A stretch of DNA of 64,000 bases from Pseudofabraea citricarpa (taxonomy: Eukaryota > Ascomycota > Leotiomycetes > Helotiales > Dermateaceae), in contig JAPWGK010000024.1 of the NCBI GenBank assembly GCA_029641185.1, positions 124,001-188,000 on the forward strand, in the 5' to 3' direction. The notes below the pieces were generated by a model, which ran no database searches, was not told the origin of the DNA, and saw only the letters and a list, made by a program, of their open reading frames with translations. The position numbers and the translations under genes are program-made. Of the stretch, positions 25,543 through 34,828 are shown piece by piece (the stretch's first letter is position 1; each line of letters opens with the position of its first letter).

Positions 25543-26443
25543 AATTTTGCAGCTGGCTCCCGGGATGGGCGTCGCTTGGGCTGCCAATCAGGGGGAATAT
25601 CACGTCGACTCCAGGACAAACGGGTGCCAAGCGCGAGAGGGGGGGGCTGCGATATTCAGCGATTCAGCGATTCAGCGAGCAAAAACAGGCGGGCGCCCCT
25701 GGAAGGTACAGTACAGAAGGTTACCCTAATTGTAGAACCCTGGATCCCTGGCCGCTCCCTGGCTGCTGCTCTGCTCTGCTCTGCTCCCTGGCTCCCTGAC
25801 TTCCTGGCTTCCGGCAAAGCAAACAAGCAAGCAAGCAAGCAGAGCAACGCACTCGCTCGCTCGCTGTATCCAAGAAAAGCCAGACACGCCAGGCACGCCA
25901 GAGAGAGACGCCTACAGCGCCCGGGCTACGCTACATACGCCCCCCCCCCCCAAACCACCCACCGCCCACCGCCCAAAAGCTCCGTCCCAAGTCCTCCCAT
26001 GACGCTGTGCCTCCCTCTCCCTCCATCTCCCTCCTCCTCTCCTCCTACATCACCGTACAGCCCTCCTCTTACACCTGCTTCACTACCAACCACCCATTAC
26101 CACCCACACAGCTTCTGCAGCACCTAACTCTTAATTCATACTACCTAGACATCATCATTCTGTTTGTTCTCTTGCCTCGTGCTTGTTACTCTCCTTCAAT
26201 TCCCAATCACGACCCCAAAAACATCACCACTATTTCGCCCAACTAAGCCTTCGATCATCATTCGCAAATCAGGGGCATTTGTTAACCTTCATTCGAAACG
26301 ACCTATCAACAACACCACCACCACAACACCACCTCCTCCACCGATATCCTCCACGACACCTCCAGTATCCTCCTAATACCGCCAAAATTGCTACCTTACA
26401 AAGAGCCCTCACCTTCCCCCACCAGCCCTCGTACAAAGATGCG
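25543..26443. promoter_or_regulatory. Upstream region and leader of the TBC gene
   Basis: This 0.9-kb stretch carries several short tandem repeats: GATTCAGC units near 25657-25677, CTGCT/CTCTG units near 25768-25787, and GCAA units near 25824-25841. From about 25990 onward it is C/T- and CCACC-rich, typical of a fungal promoter and 5' leader. The TBC frame is open back to an ATG at 26183, but that upstream part is His/Pro/Thr-rich and reads like untranslated leader. Confidence 0.5.
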
Positions 26444-28666
26444 ATGACCTTCGTCGATGATGCCGACTCCCATATGCCCGGCTCGCCGCCTGAGCTGACC
26501 GGCTCCAAGTCCTCCAAGTCCTCCTCCTTCCACTCCTACCAGTCCGATGAGGGCAGCATACTGGAAAACGTCAACCACTTCGAGGAGATTGGCCTGGATG
26601 ATGACGATGCCCGGTCAGAGAGGGAAATTGGCGAGTTTGCCGTCAAGACGTCGAGCAATCCCTACAACGCGACCTATACCGCTGACCTGCGATCCTCGGC
26701 CAAACAACGCAAGCGAGCCCAGATGGCGATGGCTCAGGGGAACAACTCGCGCTCGCAGAGAGAATTGACTTCGACAAAGCCTCGGCCGGCCTATCCGAGC
26801 CTCAGAGGGCAGGTCCGCAGTGTGACGACGCCAACGGACGGATTGGGTTTGTTACCTACACATAGTAACACCATCATGTCACGGAGAGGCTTCACGAGCC
26901 CCAGTGTCTCGTCACTGCCCTTGAATAATCGAAAGCGGAGCCCAAGTCCAGCTTATTACGACGCTACGAAGCATCTATCAGCCACCTCGCCGCGGGCAAG
27001 ACGGGGAAGCTGTCAGTCGAATCGCGAGAGGAAGACAGCGCTGGAGTTGGAGAAGGAATGCGACGAGGATGATGGGGATGATCTGCCCGATGATGTTCTC
27101 CTGGAGAATGTCCCAATGTCCCCACGGCCAGCACACGAACGACCGGTCAGCACCCCTGCGTCGACGGCCACCAGCCCTGACCGTCAGCCGAAAGAAAAGG
27201 TTAGGAGTGTTGGAAATGGGACATCCCCGCTGCCGGTAGAGACTGGATGTCTGCGGTCACCGAAACCGGGAATTAATCGTGTCGCGACACTAGGTCAATT
27301 CCCCATCCACCAAGCACCCCAAAAGGGTCGAGCAAAGAGTTGGACGTCCGCCATGTCGGCATTAAGTGACGAGGCGAAGGCTTTGACTGCTGCGTTGGAA
27401 GAGCATGCTGTTGAGGAGGAGGCGAAGATGATGGACCCGAAGCAAAGACGGAGCTTCAATGTTTCTGTCCGCCCAAACCCTGTGAAGCCCAGAATAAAAT
27501 CAGCATTTGCAGAGCTACCACCACTACGAAGAACGGAAATCATGATTGACCCTCTGCCTATATCGAAAGAGAAGGAGGCTGTTCTATCGCGAACTCGCCC
27601 ATCGTGGCTACCACCCAAGAACCCCGCCGAAGAACGACGTCATCTCAAGGAGTACCAAAAGATGATGGCACAAGCCCAAGAGGCAGACCGGAAGAGGGAA
27701 GCACAGAAGAATACCCAATCTGCTTGCAGAGACGATACGGCCAGTTCCTTACTGAGGATATGGGAAGAGCATGTTCTACCCAACTGGGATAATGTGACGA
27801 GACAAAAACGAACCAGAGAGCTTTGGTGGAGAGGAATCTCACCAAGAAGCAGAGGAAGTGTCTGGACGAGAGCAGTTGGCAACGAACTTGAACTATCTGA
27901 CGCCTCCTTCCAAGCTGCTCTCAAGAGAGCGCAGGACATGGATAAGAAGATTCAGAGGACGGAGAAATTGAACGACGATGAGGCACGAAAGAAGAGATGG
28001 TTTGCCAGAATTGACAGAGATGTTGCCGAAACATACACCGAGTTGCGGATATTCCAGCCAGACGGGCCATTACATAGCTCACTAGTCGATGTCTTGAGGG
28101 CATACGCTATGTACCGGAGTGACGTGGGCTATGTCCGTGGTACAAGTGTAAGTTGTAGTCCACCTGATTTCTTGAACCTTGCTAATTCCTTCCAGACGAT
28201 GGCGGCAATTCTTCTCCTTAACCTACCAACTCCATCGGCTTCATTCATTACCCTATCCAATATCTTAAACCGCTCTCTACCACTCTCATTTCACACTTGT
28301 GACGCCGGAGCAACATCAAAAGTTTACTCGCTACTACTTTCGACCCTCGCCCACAAGTCACCGCGTTTACATGCGCACCTAATTAAAACGTCTCAAAATC
28401 CTGATGGCTACCTCCGAGAGATATTTATGAGTCTGTTCACCTCCTCCCTGAGCCTCGACAACGCCACAAGGTTGTGGGATGTCATGGTTTTTGAGGGCGA
28501 CTCAACCTGTGTTCGAGCAGCTGTTGCATTCCTGACCAAGATGGAAGGCAATCTCTTTGGCTGCGGGAACGAGGACGAGATCCGCAACGTCATCAGCAAA
28601 GGTTTAGATGGCAACCTGGGAGAAGAAGAATGGATGCTAGCCGTCCGCGAAGCCGGGAAATCCTGA
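26444..28666 (+). CDS. TBC-domain (Rab-GAP-like) protein with substituted finger residues
   Basis: TBC (Tre2/Bub2/Cdc16) proteins normally switch off Rab GTPases in membrane traffic. Exons are 26444-28147 and 28196-28666, giving 724 aa. The 48-nt intron (GTAAGT..CCAG) is a multiple of three and lacks a stop, so an unspliced reading also stays open, but removing it gives the TBC-like join YVRGTS-TMAAILLLNLP. The start at 26444 (MTFVDDADSH) is preferred; an in-frame ATG at 26183 would add 87 leader-like residues. The first 440 residues are disordered (Ser/Arg/Pro-rich, acidic patches). The TBC domain runs from about RELWWRGISPRSRGSVW to the end. The arginine-finger motif IxxDxxR reads IDRDVAE (Glu529) and the glutamine-finger YxQG reads YVRG (Arg565). 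Classical GAP catalysis is therefore doubtful. Confidence 0.9.
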   Translation: MTFVDDADSHMPGSPPELTGSKSSKSSSFHSYQSDEGSILENVNHFEEIGLDDDDARSEREIGEFAVKTSSNPYNATYTADLRSSAKQRKRAQMAMAQGNNSRSQRELTSTKPRPAYPSLRGQVRSVTTPTDGLGLLPTHSNTIMSRRGFTSPSVSSLPLNNRKRSPSPAYYDATKHLSATSPRARRGSCQSNRERKTALELEKECDEDDGDDLPDDVLLENVPMSPRPAHERPVSTPASTATSPDRQPKEKVRSVGNGTSPLPVETGCLRSPKPGINRVATLGQFPIHQAPQKGRAKSWTSAMSALSDEAKALTAALEEHAVEEEAKMMDPKQRRSFNVSVRPNPVKPRIKSAFAELPPLRRTEIMIDPLPISKEKEAVLSRTRPSWLPPKNPAEERRHLKEYQKMMAQAQEADRKREAQKNTQSACRDDTASSLLRIWEEHVLPNWDNVTRQKRTRELWWRGISPRSRGSVWTRAVGNELELSDASFQAALKRAQDMDKKIQRTEKLNDDEARKKRWFARIDRDVAETYTELRIFQPDGPLHSSLVDVLRAYAMYRSDVGYVRGTSVSCSPPDFLNLANSFQTMAAILLLNLPTPSASFITLSNILNRSLPLSFHTCDAGATSKVYSLLLSTLAHKSPRLHAHLIKTSQNPDGYLREIFMSLFTSSLSLDNATRLWDVMVFEGDSTCVRAAVAFLTKMEGNLFGCGNEDEIRNVISKGLDGNLGEEEWMLAVREAGKS

Positions 28667-29458
28667 AAAGATGTTGGATATACAGAGGAGGAAAAAAAAC
28701 CAAGAAATAATGTCTTTTACCAACTAGCAGATCTTTCCAGACCTCTTGTCTTGTTCTCGCTTATACGTAGCAGCATGGACGGCCTTCTTGGATCTGTTTT
28801 TGCTATTATCCTTTTTGCTAGAAAATTTAACGATTGGAGCGGAGTTCTTTTTTTTGGCGTTCTCTCGCTTTTTTCAGGGGCATCTTCTTGGTTTCTTGCT
28901 CATTGTTGATTTTTTGATTTTCATCGATGCATTTGATGCGTTTTGTTCGTTCTTCTTTTCGCTCATTTTTTGGGCGGTTGCATTCAGTTCTTGATGAGAT
29001 AAGATGAAGAGGAGGAAGAGGAAGATGCATCATTTCCTTTTAACATTCGCTTTGTTCTTTTGGGGGTCTGAGAAGGCAGGCCGCAGGCTGTTTCTGATGT
29101 GGGTGGATGTTTTGTGCATGTTGTGTGGATGTGGATATATCTATGCACAGATAGATTGTGCGTTTTGTTGTGATGATGAGATAGATATGTGTGTGTTTTG
29201 AGGAAGTTTGTGTGCGTGTCTGTGGACCTGAGGTCTTGTTCTAGAGTTCGAGTTCGAGTTCAAGTCCGAGTCTGAGGAGTCCTTTTTATGTCTAATGTAT
29301 ATGGAATATATTATCTTTTGTGGAACACTTTACCATGGTCTGTCTTGCTTTGCCTTGTCTTGACTTGGTGATTGATGTTCTGGTGATTGATATTTGGTTC
29401 GTAATCGGTTCTGAGAGGTGGTGATTCTGAGTTTGAGTAGATGGGGGTGAGTAGATCT

Positions 29459-29493
<35 letters not shown>

Positions 29494-29808
29494 CGCTCGC
29501 TATCTTAGGTATCTGCTGGATCTGCATGTATTATACCTCACATGCTCCTCCTAGAATCGTGTAAAGTGAGTCAGAGTACTCTGCTTTATCTCAGCTCAAC
29601 CGAGGTAGTGATTGAGTTAGGTATATTAGTGGGAAGAGTATAAAGCCGTAGGATCCCAAAACGTCCCTTCTTCTCTCTTCCCCAAAAAAGAAAACAGGAA
29701 ACAAACAGCTTATATCTTAAGAGCGTTAAAAAGAAAAAAAAGAAAAAAAAAAACATACTACAAACTACAAGAAACTCCAATTCAAATTCACGCCCTCTCA
29801 AACTGACA
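28667..29808. other. Intergenic region, no gene seen
   Basis: About 1.1 kb between the TBC gene and the repeat array. It has T-rich stretches, a GAGTTC hexamer repeat near 29244-29264, a GT microsatellite and an A-rich block near 29728-29753. Short open frames lack motifs. Confidence 0.6.
29461..29490. repeat. GT dinucleotide microsatellite, 15 units
   Basis: An uninterrupted run of fifteen GT units is followed by TATCGCTCGC. It lies in the intergenic stretch between the TBC gene and the tRNA-linked array. Confidence 0.95.
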
Positions 29809-30502
29809 CAAGCCCTATCACTTAGAAGAGATAACACCTCCCTCATAACACCCCTACCACGTACACTCATACCTGTTATAATGTAGTATAAACGAAATAT
29901 CACCACCGTTAATGATATCACGAGAGCATGTCTTTTCAAGCACTATAGCGTAGCGCTCTTAGAGAAGACAACACCTGCACCACACACTCGTACGTCCGTT
30001 GTAACGTGCTATAAACGAAATACCACCACCAACATCGTCGTGAACGAGTACATGTCTTTTCAAGTATTATGTCGCAGCACTCTCAGAAAAGACAACACCT
30101 CCACCCACGCACCCGCCCCCCCGTTATAACGTGCTATAAACGAAATGCTACCACTAGAATTGTTATAGACGAGTATATATCTTTTCAAGCACTAAAGACA
30201 ACACCTCTACCACGTACCCGCCCGCCTGTTATAACGCAGTATAAACGAAATACCACCACTAGAATCGTTATAGACGAGTATATGTATTTTCAAGCACTAA
30301 AGACAACACCTCTACCACACACCCGCCCGCCCGTTATAACGTAGCATAAACGAAATACCACCACTAGAATCGTTATGGACGAGTACATGTCTTTTCAAGC
30401 ACTAAAGACAACACCTCTACCACACACCCACCCGCCCGTCATAACGTGCTATAAACGAAATGCCACCATCAACAAAGTGGTGGACGAGTACATCTTTTTC
30501 CA
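29809..30502 (+). repeat. Six-unit tandem repeat array abutting the initiator tRNA gene
   Basis: Units begin with CAAGCACTA (first copy degenerate) at about 29809, 29937, 30061, 30186, 30291 and 30396, and the next CAAGCACTA at 30501 is the tRNA gene itself. Spacings are about 128, 124, 125, 105, 105 and 105 bp. Each unit holds AGACAACACCTCTACC-like, CGTTATAACGTGCTATAAAC-like and ACGAGTACATGTCTTTT-like segments. The long units carry about 20 bp resembling the 5' end of the tRNA (AGCACTATAGCGTAGCG against AGCACTATGGCGCAGCG); the short units keep only the first seven bases. Differences between units are mostly C/T and G/A transitions, as left by RIP. In the last three units the 105-bp period keeps a frame open, but the longer units do not, so protein coding is unlikely. 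Confidence 0.9.
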
Positions 30503-30574
30503 AGCACTATGGCGCAGCGGAAGCGCGCCGGGCTCATAACCCGGAGGTCTCTTGATCGAAACAAGATAGTGCTA
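30503..30574 (+). tRNA. Initiator tRNA-Met (CAT)
   Basis: A 72-nt cloverleaf can be drawn without mismatch in the acceptor and anticodon stems. The acceptor arms AGCACTA and TAGTGCT pair over seven bases with discriminator A. The anticodon arm is CCGGG-CTCATAA-CCCGG, anticodon CAT. The T arm is TCTTG-ATCGAAA-CAAGA. Initiator hallmarks are the A-T first pair of the acceptor stem, the three G-C pairs next to the anticodon loop, and the ATCGAAA T loop in place of TTC. No intron. The A box region reads TGGCGCAGCGG. Its 5' end coincides with the edge of the tandem array. Confidence 0.95.
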
Positions 30575-30594
30575 ACATGGATACGAGCCTCACA

Positions 30595-30612
30595 TTTTTT
30601 TCTTTCTTTTTT
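30595..30612 (+). terminator. RNA polymerase III T-run terminator
   Basis: A run of seven T begins 20 nt after the tRNA discriminator base, followed by further T-runs. It fits a Pol III terminator for the initiator tRNA. Confidence 0.6.
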
Positions 30613-30878
30613 TGTCGTGACCTTTTTTTTTTTTTTTTTGATGGGGAGCGCTGGGGTGGGGGCCGAATCTTTCTTTCTTTTTTTTGTCTTTTTTGGGCTT
30701 AGCGCGTCGATCGCGGCTCGCTTATTTCCGTCGGGCTTTTCTTTTTTGCGGATTAGGCGAGATGGGTGGGATGGGATGGGCATGGGCATGAGGAAGAGGA
30801 GGGAGGGAGATGGGAGATGGAGGTATTGTGATATGTTGCTTTTTCTGTACCTAGGTAGATTCTTGGAATACACATCTG

Positions 30879-31430
30879 GCCTTATGTTCCTACTACCTTT
30901 GAAAGGAATTCTCAGAAGCATGTTTGAAATACCCATCTCTGCTTTTACGCTCCGCGCGTTCTTGAAAGGTATTGCACATGTTCAGAATACCTACCTACCT
31001 GCGTTTCTTCCCCTCTACGGAGGCCCGATAACATTCCCGAGCGCAGGACGGCTCAGAAACAACGAGAACAAGATATAAAAGATATCCTCCACCAAAGAAG
31101 AGCTGCACAGAAACAGGAGAAAGAAAATAGCGGAGGGTCCTTATTGCGCAAACTCGGAAGACTTGTCTGCTTTTATGTTGCTAAAACCTTTAAACGGCAT
31201 TCTATATGTTTGGAATACTCAGCTTGCTTTTATATTTGTATACCTTCGAAAGGTACTCTGTATATTTGAAATACTCAGCTATTTCTTCCATCACTCCAAG
31301 GCGGCCGATCCGTGGGAGGGTAATTTCAAATTGGCGAGCTTGGGACAGTCAAGAAAGGACAGCAAGACACAAAAGATTAATATTTCTCTCTCTAAAAAAG
31401 AAAGAGCTATGCAGAAACAGAAACAGAAGC
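30879..31430. repeat. Diverged ~290-bp direct duplication with internal subrepeats
   Basis: Block A (about 30879-31130) and block B (about 31168-31430) share colinear segments at offsets of 284-304 bp: TTATGTT..CTA..ACCTTT at 30882 and 31173, TTTGAAATAC and TTTGGAATAC at 30923 and 31209, GAAAGGTA at 30964 and 31248, and AGAGCT..CAGAAACAG at about 31099 and 31403. Within each block a roughly 60-bp subrepeat (GAAAGG..ATTC..TGTTTGAAATAC) occurs twice. The copies are old and gapped. No gene is present in them. Confidence 0.65.
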
Positions 31431-31444
31431 AGACAAAAGACAAC

Positions 31445-32601
31445 TCAAGGACCAACGATACTCTGGACATCGTCGACCCTCCTCTTCTCGATCCAGTCGA
31501 TGGCCTCCTCGCGGTTCCGGCACATGTGCGCCTGGCCCTCGCCCGTGTTGTCGATGGCCGACACGGACCCCTCGAGCGTCATGTCGGCCATGCACAGGAT
31601 CTGGTTGCGCAGGTACTCGAAGCAGTGCGCGGCGTGGTAGTGGTTCTCCTCGCCGTTGAAGCCGTAGCGGGTTCCGTTGCTGAGGGAGAGCTGATGATAG
31701 GTATCCATGGAGTAGTAGAGCTTGTTTTCGGTGTTAGCTTTCTTCTTTTCTTCTTCTCTTGATTTGATTTTTTTTGGGAGGAGGATTGCGTGATGGGTTG
31801 ACGGGCAGGGAAAAGAATGCTTACGCAGTGCATGGCGTGCGTCCATGACGCTTCGTAGATACTACCTGATCTCACTGGGTCGTCGTTCACGGGCTCACCC
31901 AACAGCGGATGGCTTTTCCAATCTGGGATCTGAACGGTTCCGCTGCCCTCTATCTCACGTGTTAGCTTGATTTCTATCTCTCTTCTTGCTTCTGAAGCTA
32001 GACTTGTTGCCTCTGAAGCTAGACGGTCGTAGAAAGAAGGACTTACTAGGTAATAAGAGATCCCAATTTCTTCGAATCTCCATGCGGTTGTCGTTGGTGG
32101 TCATGTTGGGAGTATACATCTCCATATTCGGAGTGAGGAGAGTATATTTATGCGACACTAATTCATCCGGGGGATCGAATTAGTTTCTCTGCTTCGACAA
32201 CCACGATGAATGGGGTATATTTCTTTCTTACAAGGCTTGTAAAGACCGTTAATATCGCCACCCGTCTCGGTCGTCTTCTCGCCAAGCTTGATCTTGCCCT
32301 CCAGGGTGTCCGAGTCCAAGAACTCGGTGGGATCTTTCCTCCACAGCAGCACGAACAGGATGATGGTCTGCAGAAGCACGACGAGACCCCATCGCGCCCA
32401 CGTCAGGAACACCGAAAGCTTGGAGGGGCTCGCCCTCATGACGGCGCTGCGTCGCGCTTCTCTCTTGGACGTGCCGAGGAAGCCCGTCGAGCATGCCGTC
32501 ACGTCCGAGTCGTTCTCGTAGTCGTTCTCCAGATCTATGTCGGCTATGTCGTCGTCGATGGATGAGTACTTGCTCTCGAGCTTTTGGCTGATGGGTGCCA
32601 T
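31445..32601 (-). CDS. UstYa-family (DUF3328) oxidase-like protein 1
   Basis: UstYa-type proteins are membrane-anchored, probably copper-using oxidases that cyclise or otherwise oxidise fungal peptides (ustiloxin, phomopsin, asperipin, cyclochlorotine pathways). Four exons: 32601-32232, 32157-32047, 31949-31825 and 31720-31445, giving 293 aa; introns are 74, 97, 104 nt. Residues 1-65 are cytosolic, a membrane anchor spans about 68-88 (WGLVVLLQTIILFVLLW), and the rest faces the lumen. Both signature HxxHC motifs are present: HAMHC at 198-202 and HAAHC at 231-235, followed by FEYLRNQILC. Other family-like stretches are YTLLTPNME and MTTNDNRMEIRRNWDLLLP. The length is typical. It lies 1.2 kb from a second UstYa gene on the same strand. 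The substrate cannot be told from sequence; the secreted repeat protein downstream is the obvious candidate. Confidence 0.9.
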
Positions 32602-33839
32602 GTTTCTTTCTTTGTTTCTTTTCTTTTCTTCTTGCTTGCTTGCTTTTTCTCTCTTGTGATTATAGAATGGATCTGGTAGAAGACAGGTCCTGCTGTAGTA
32701 GAGAATAGAAGAGAAGAGAGATAAACGAGTGTATATCCTCTCGAAACGACGTCAAAAAATTGCAAGAAACCTGTTCCTGGAGAAGGAAAAGAATGGACAG
32801 AAAGAGGAAGAAAAAATGGATACAATCACAGAAGAATGAATGAGCGAGCGAGCAAACCAACAACAAGAGAAGTCAAGTCAAGCACATCAGACGGTTTGAG
32901 AAATGGGCATGGGCGAGGGCGGCAGCGATACCGTACCTGTACAGCATAGCAGTAAACCAGGATGCCCCGACCTATCAGTTCCCCCGTCTACAGGCATGAC
33001 GGGCAGGAGGCAAAAAAAGAGACAAGTTGAGCCGACCTGACTCCCGGCACCCCTGGCCCCTGAAGGAAAGGCAAAAAAAAAGGTTTATCCATCCCATCTT
33101 GTTCGCAGCGGTGGGGAACAGGTGCATCGTGAGACACAAGGTGCCAACCCGGGTTTTGAGCATGTTGATGGATTGTCGCAGAGATGAGACGTGGAATTAG
33201 ACGAAAGAAGACAGGCAAGCCGAGACGAGCAAGCAACCGACCCTCGACCTTCGATGCACGACTCACGGACCCTGGAATCTGGTCTGGCTGGCAGATGAGA
33301 TGAGATGAGACGAATTGAATTGCATGGGCTGGAGGCTGGTGGAGTCGCATTGCGGTGACATGTTGATTGTCAATGGATGGACTGCTACCACGTCCCACTG
33401 AATAATATCTACCCTACAAGTATTGCGGGATTTAAAATTTGGGCCGATATAGATGTTGGGGATGGGGGAAGGGGAAGGGGAAAGGGGAGAAAGAAGGCAT
33501 TGGTGTCATCTATTTGATCGTCCGCTAAGCTCTTCCCAAAGCTTGAGAAGAGGGCACGAGGTTGGTCTTGCTGCCGGTACTCAGTACTCAGGTGCGAGTA
33601 CGACAGACAGCAGGATAAGGATTGATTCTCTCAAGACGCTTGAAAGTTGAAACAAAGATCTTCTGGAAGTTCGTCCCAAGCATTTTGGCGTTTAATCTAT
33701 GTTTGCAGTTTCTCGACCATTTGATTCAACAACGGAAAGGCATGTCACATGATTGACGGTTTGGTCTTGGGAAGAAAATGCAGGTTGAGACTCGTCTTGT
33801 GTATTATGCATGTACGATTGAAATTGGCATTTTGATTAT
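32602..33839. other. Intergenic region between the two UstYa-like genes
   Basis: About 1.2 kb, holding the promoter side of the first UstYa gene and the 3' side of the second. It is T/A-rich near 32602-32830 (a CTTGCTTGCTTG run at 32632-32643 and C/T tracts when read on the minus strand). No supportable gene was found. Confidence 0.6.
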
Positions 33840-34828
33840 CTACTCTGGAACTACGGGGTGCACGTCTGGACGCTCCATGATTCCAACCGTGTTGTCCATC
33901 GCCCACTCACGCACCTTGTCGAAGTTTCGGCACGTGTGCCACGAGTCGAGTTCTGGCCACGGGAGAGGATCGTCTTCAAGCAGGTACATGGTAAAGACAC
34001 CAACATCGGCGTTGCACTCGATGTTCATGCGCAAGATCTCAAGACAGTGATCTGGTTGCGTTAGTGTCGTGGACTTGCACGTAGTCAGAGGCTTGCTTAC
34101 CAGTGTGCATCTGCAACTGCTCTTTGCCCTCGGCAAACTCTCCAGAGATGTCCTGGTACCAGTCTTGGTAGGTAACTTGTCGCAAGAGATTGACGCAGTG
34201 AAGCTGGTGGAATACTTCCAGTCCTACTCGGACACTCACTGCTCCCGTCTTGGGATCAACGTATTTCAGAGACGACTCTGGCATATCGATCTTCTTCAAA
34301 TCCTCAAGAGCGATTTGTTGATCTCCGACTAAGTCTTGTTAGATTTTACTCTGGAGAAAGGTGGATATCTATCTTACCATCGTATGAAATTGCATTCCAT
34401 GCTCTGTCGACCTCTGGTCCCTTGCCCACGTATGGTGATCCCTCACCCATGGTGTTGTTGTACTTGACTCGGACATACTCCACCGCTTCGGCAGCCGGTG
34501 CTAGAAGTCATCAGAATGCTAGTCCCCGATAGATTTGAGCACACTTACACCACGCTGAGAACTGCTGAACGTGTCTTAAGGTCGAACCGCGCAGGAAATA
34601 GGTCGAAACAAACATGGAAAACGACAGCGACAAGAGCACGGCATGTACCAGCCACATCCATCTTCCGGCCCATCTTTTGGTTGGCTGTCTAATACTTCGG
34701 TCGTCCTCGTCCTCGAGGAGGGTCGAACCTAAGCTATCCGGTGACGAGGATCGCTTCTGGTAGACGGGAATCTCGACATCGGTAAACTTGTCCTCGTCGG
34801 TGTGGACGGATTGGTATTTCGAGGCCAT
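33840..34828 (-). CDS. UstYa-family (DUF3328) oxidase-like protein 2
   Basis: Second UstYa-type protein, 280 aa, exons 34828-34549, 34500-34378, 34328-34101 and 34051-33840, with three introns of 48-49 nt. The ATG at 34828 is preferred over an in-frame ATG at 34849 because it starts the usual short cytosolic leader (MASKYQSVHTDED). A membrane anchor spans about 57-79 (WMWLVHAVLLSLSFSMFVSTY). The HxxHC motifs are HQLHC at 175-179, in VFHQLHCVNLLRQ, and HTDHC at 209-213, which is created by splicing exon 3 to exon 4 and followed by LEILRMNIEC. It differs in layout from neighbour 1: the second motif here is the HTDHCLEILR form usual in UstYa proteins, so the pair probably represents two paralogous subtypes rather than a recent duplication. 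Both lie on the minus strand, upstream of the repeat-peptide gene. Confidence 0.9.

Noticed and set aside
26183..26443. Upstream ATG extending the TBC protein by 87 residues
   Set aside because: The added part is His/Pro/Thr-rich and reads like a translated pyrimidine-rich leader; the ATG at 26444 starts the plausible protein.
30069..30344. Repetitive 35-residue translated motif in the tRNA-linked array
   Set aside because: The frame exists because the last units are 105 bp, a multiple of three. The older 124-125-bp units break it, so it is a by-product of the tandem repeat.
31163..31762. 199-codon plus-strand frame
   Set aside because: Its right half is the antisense of the UstYa 1 exon 4 and intron, and its left half is in the duplicated non-coding block.
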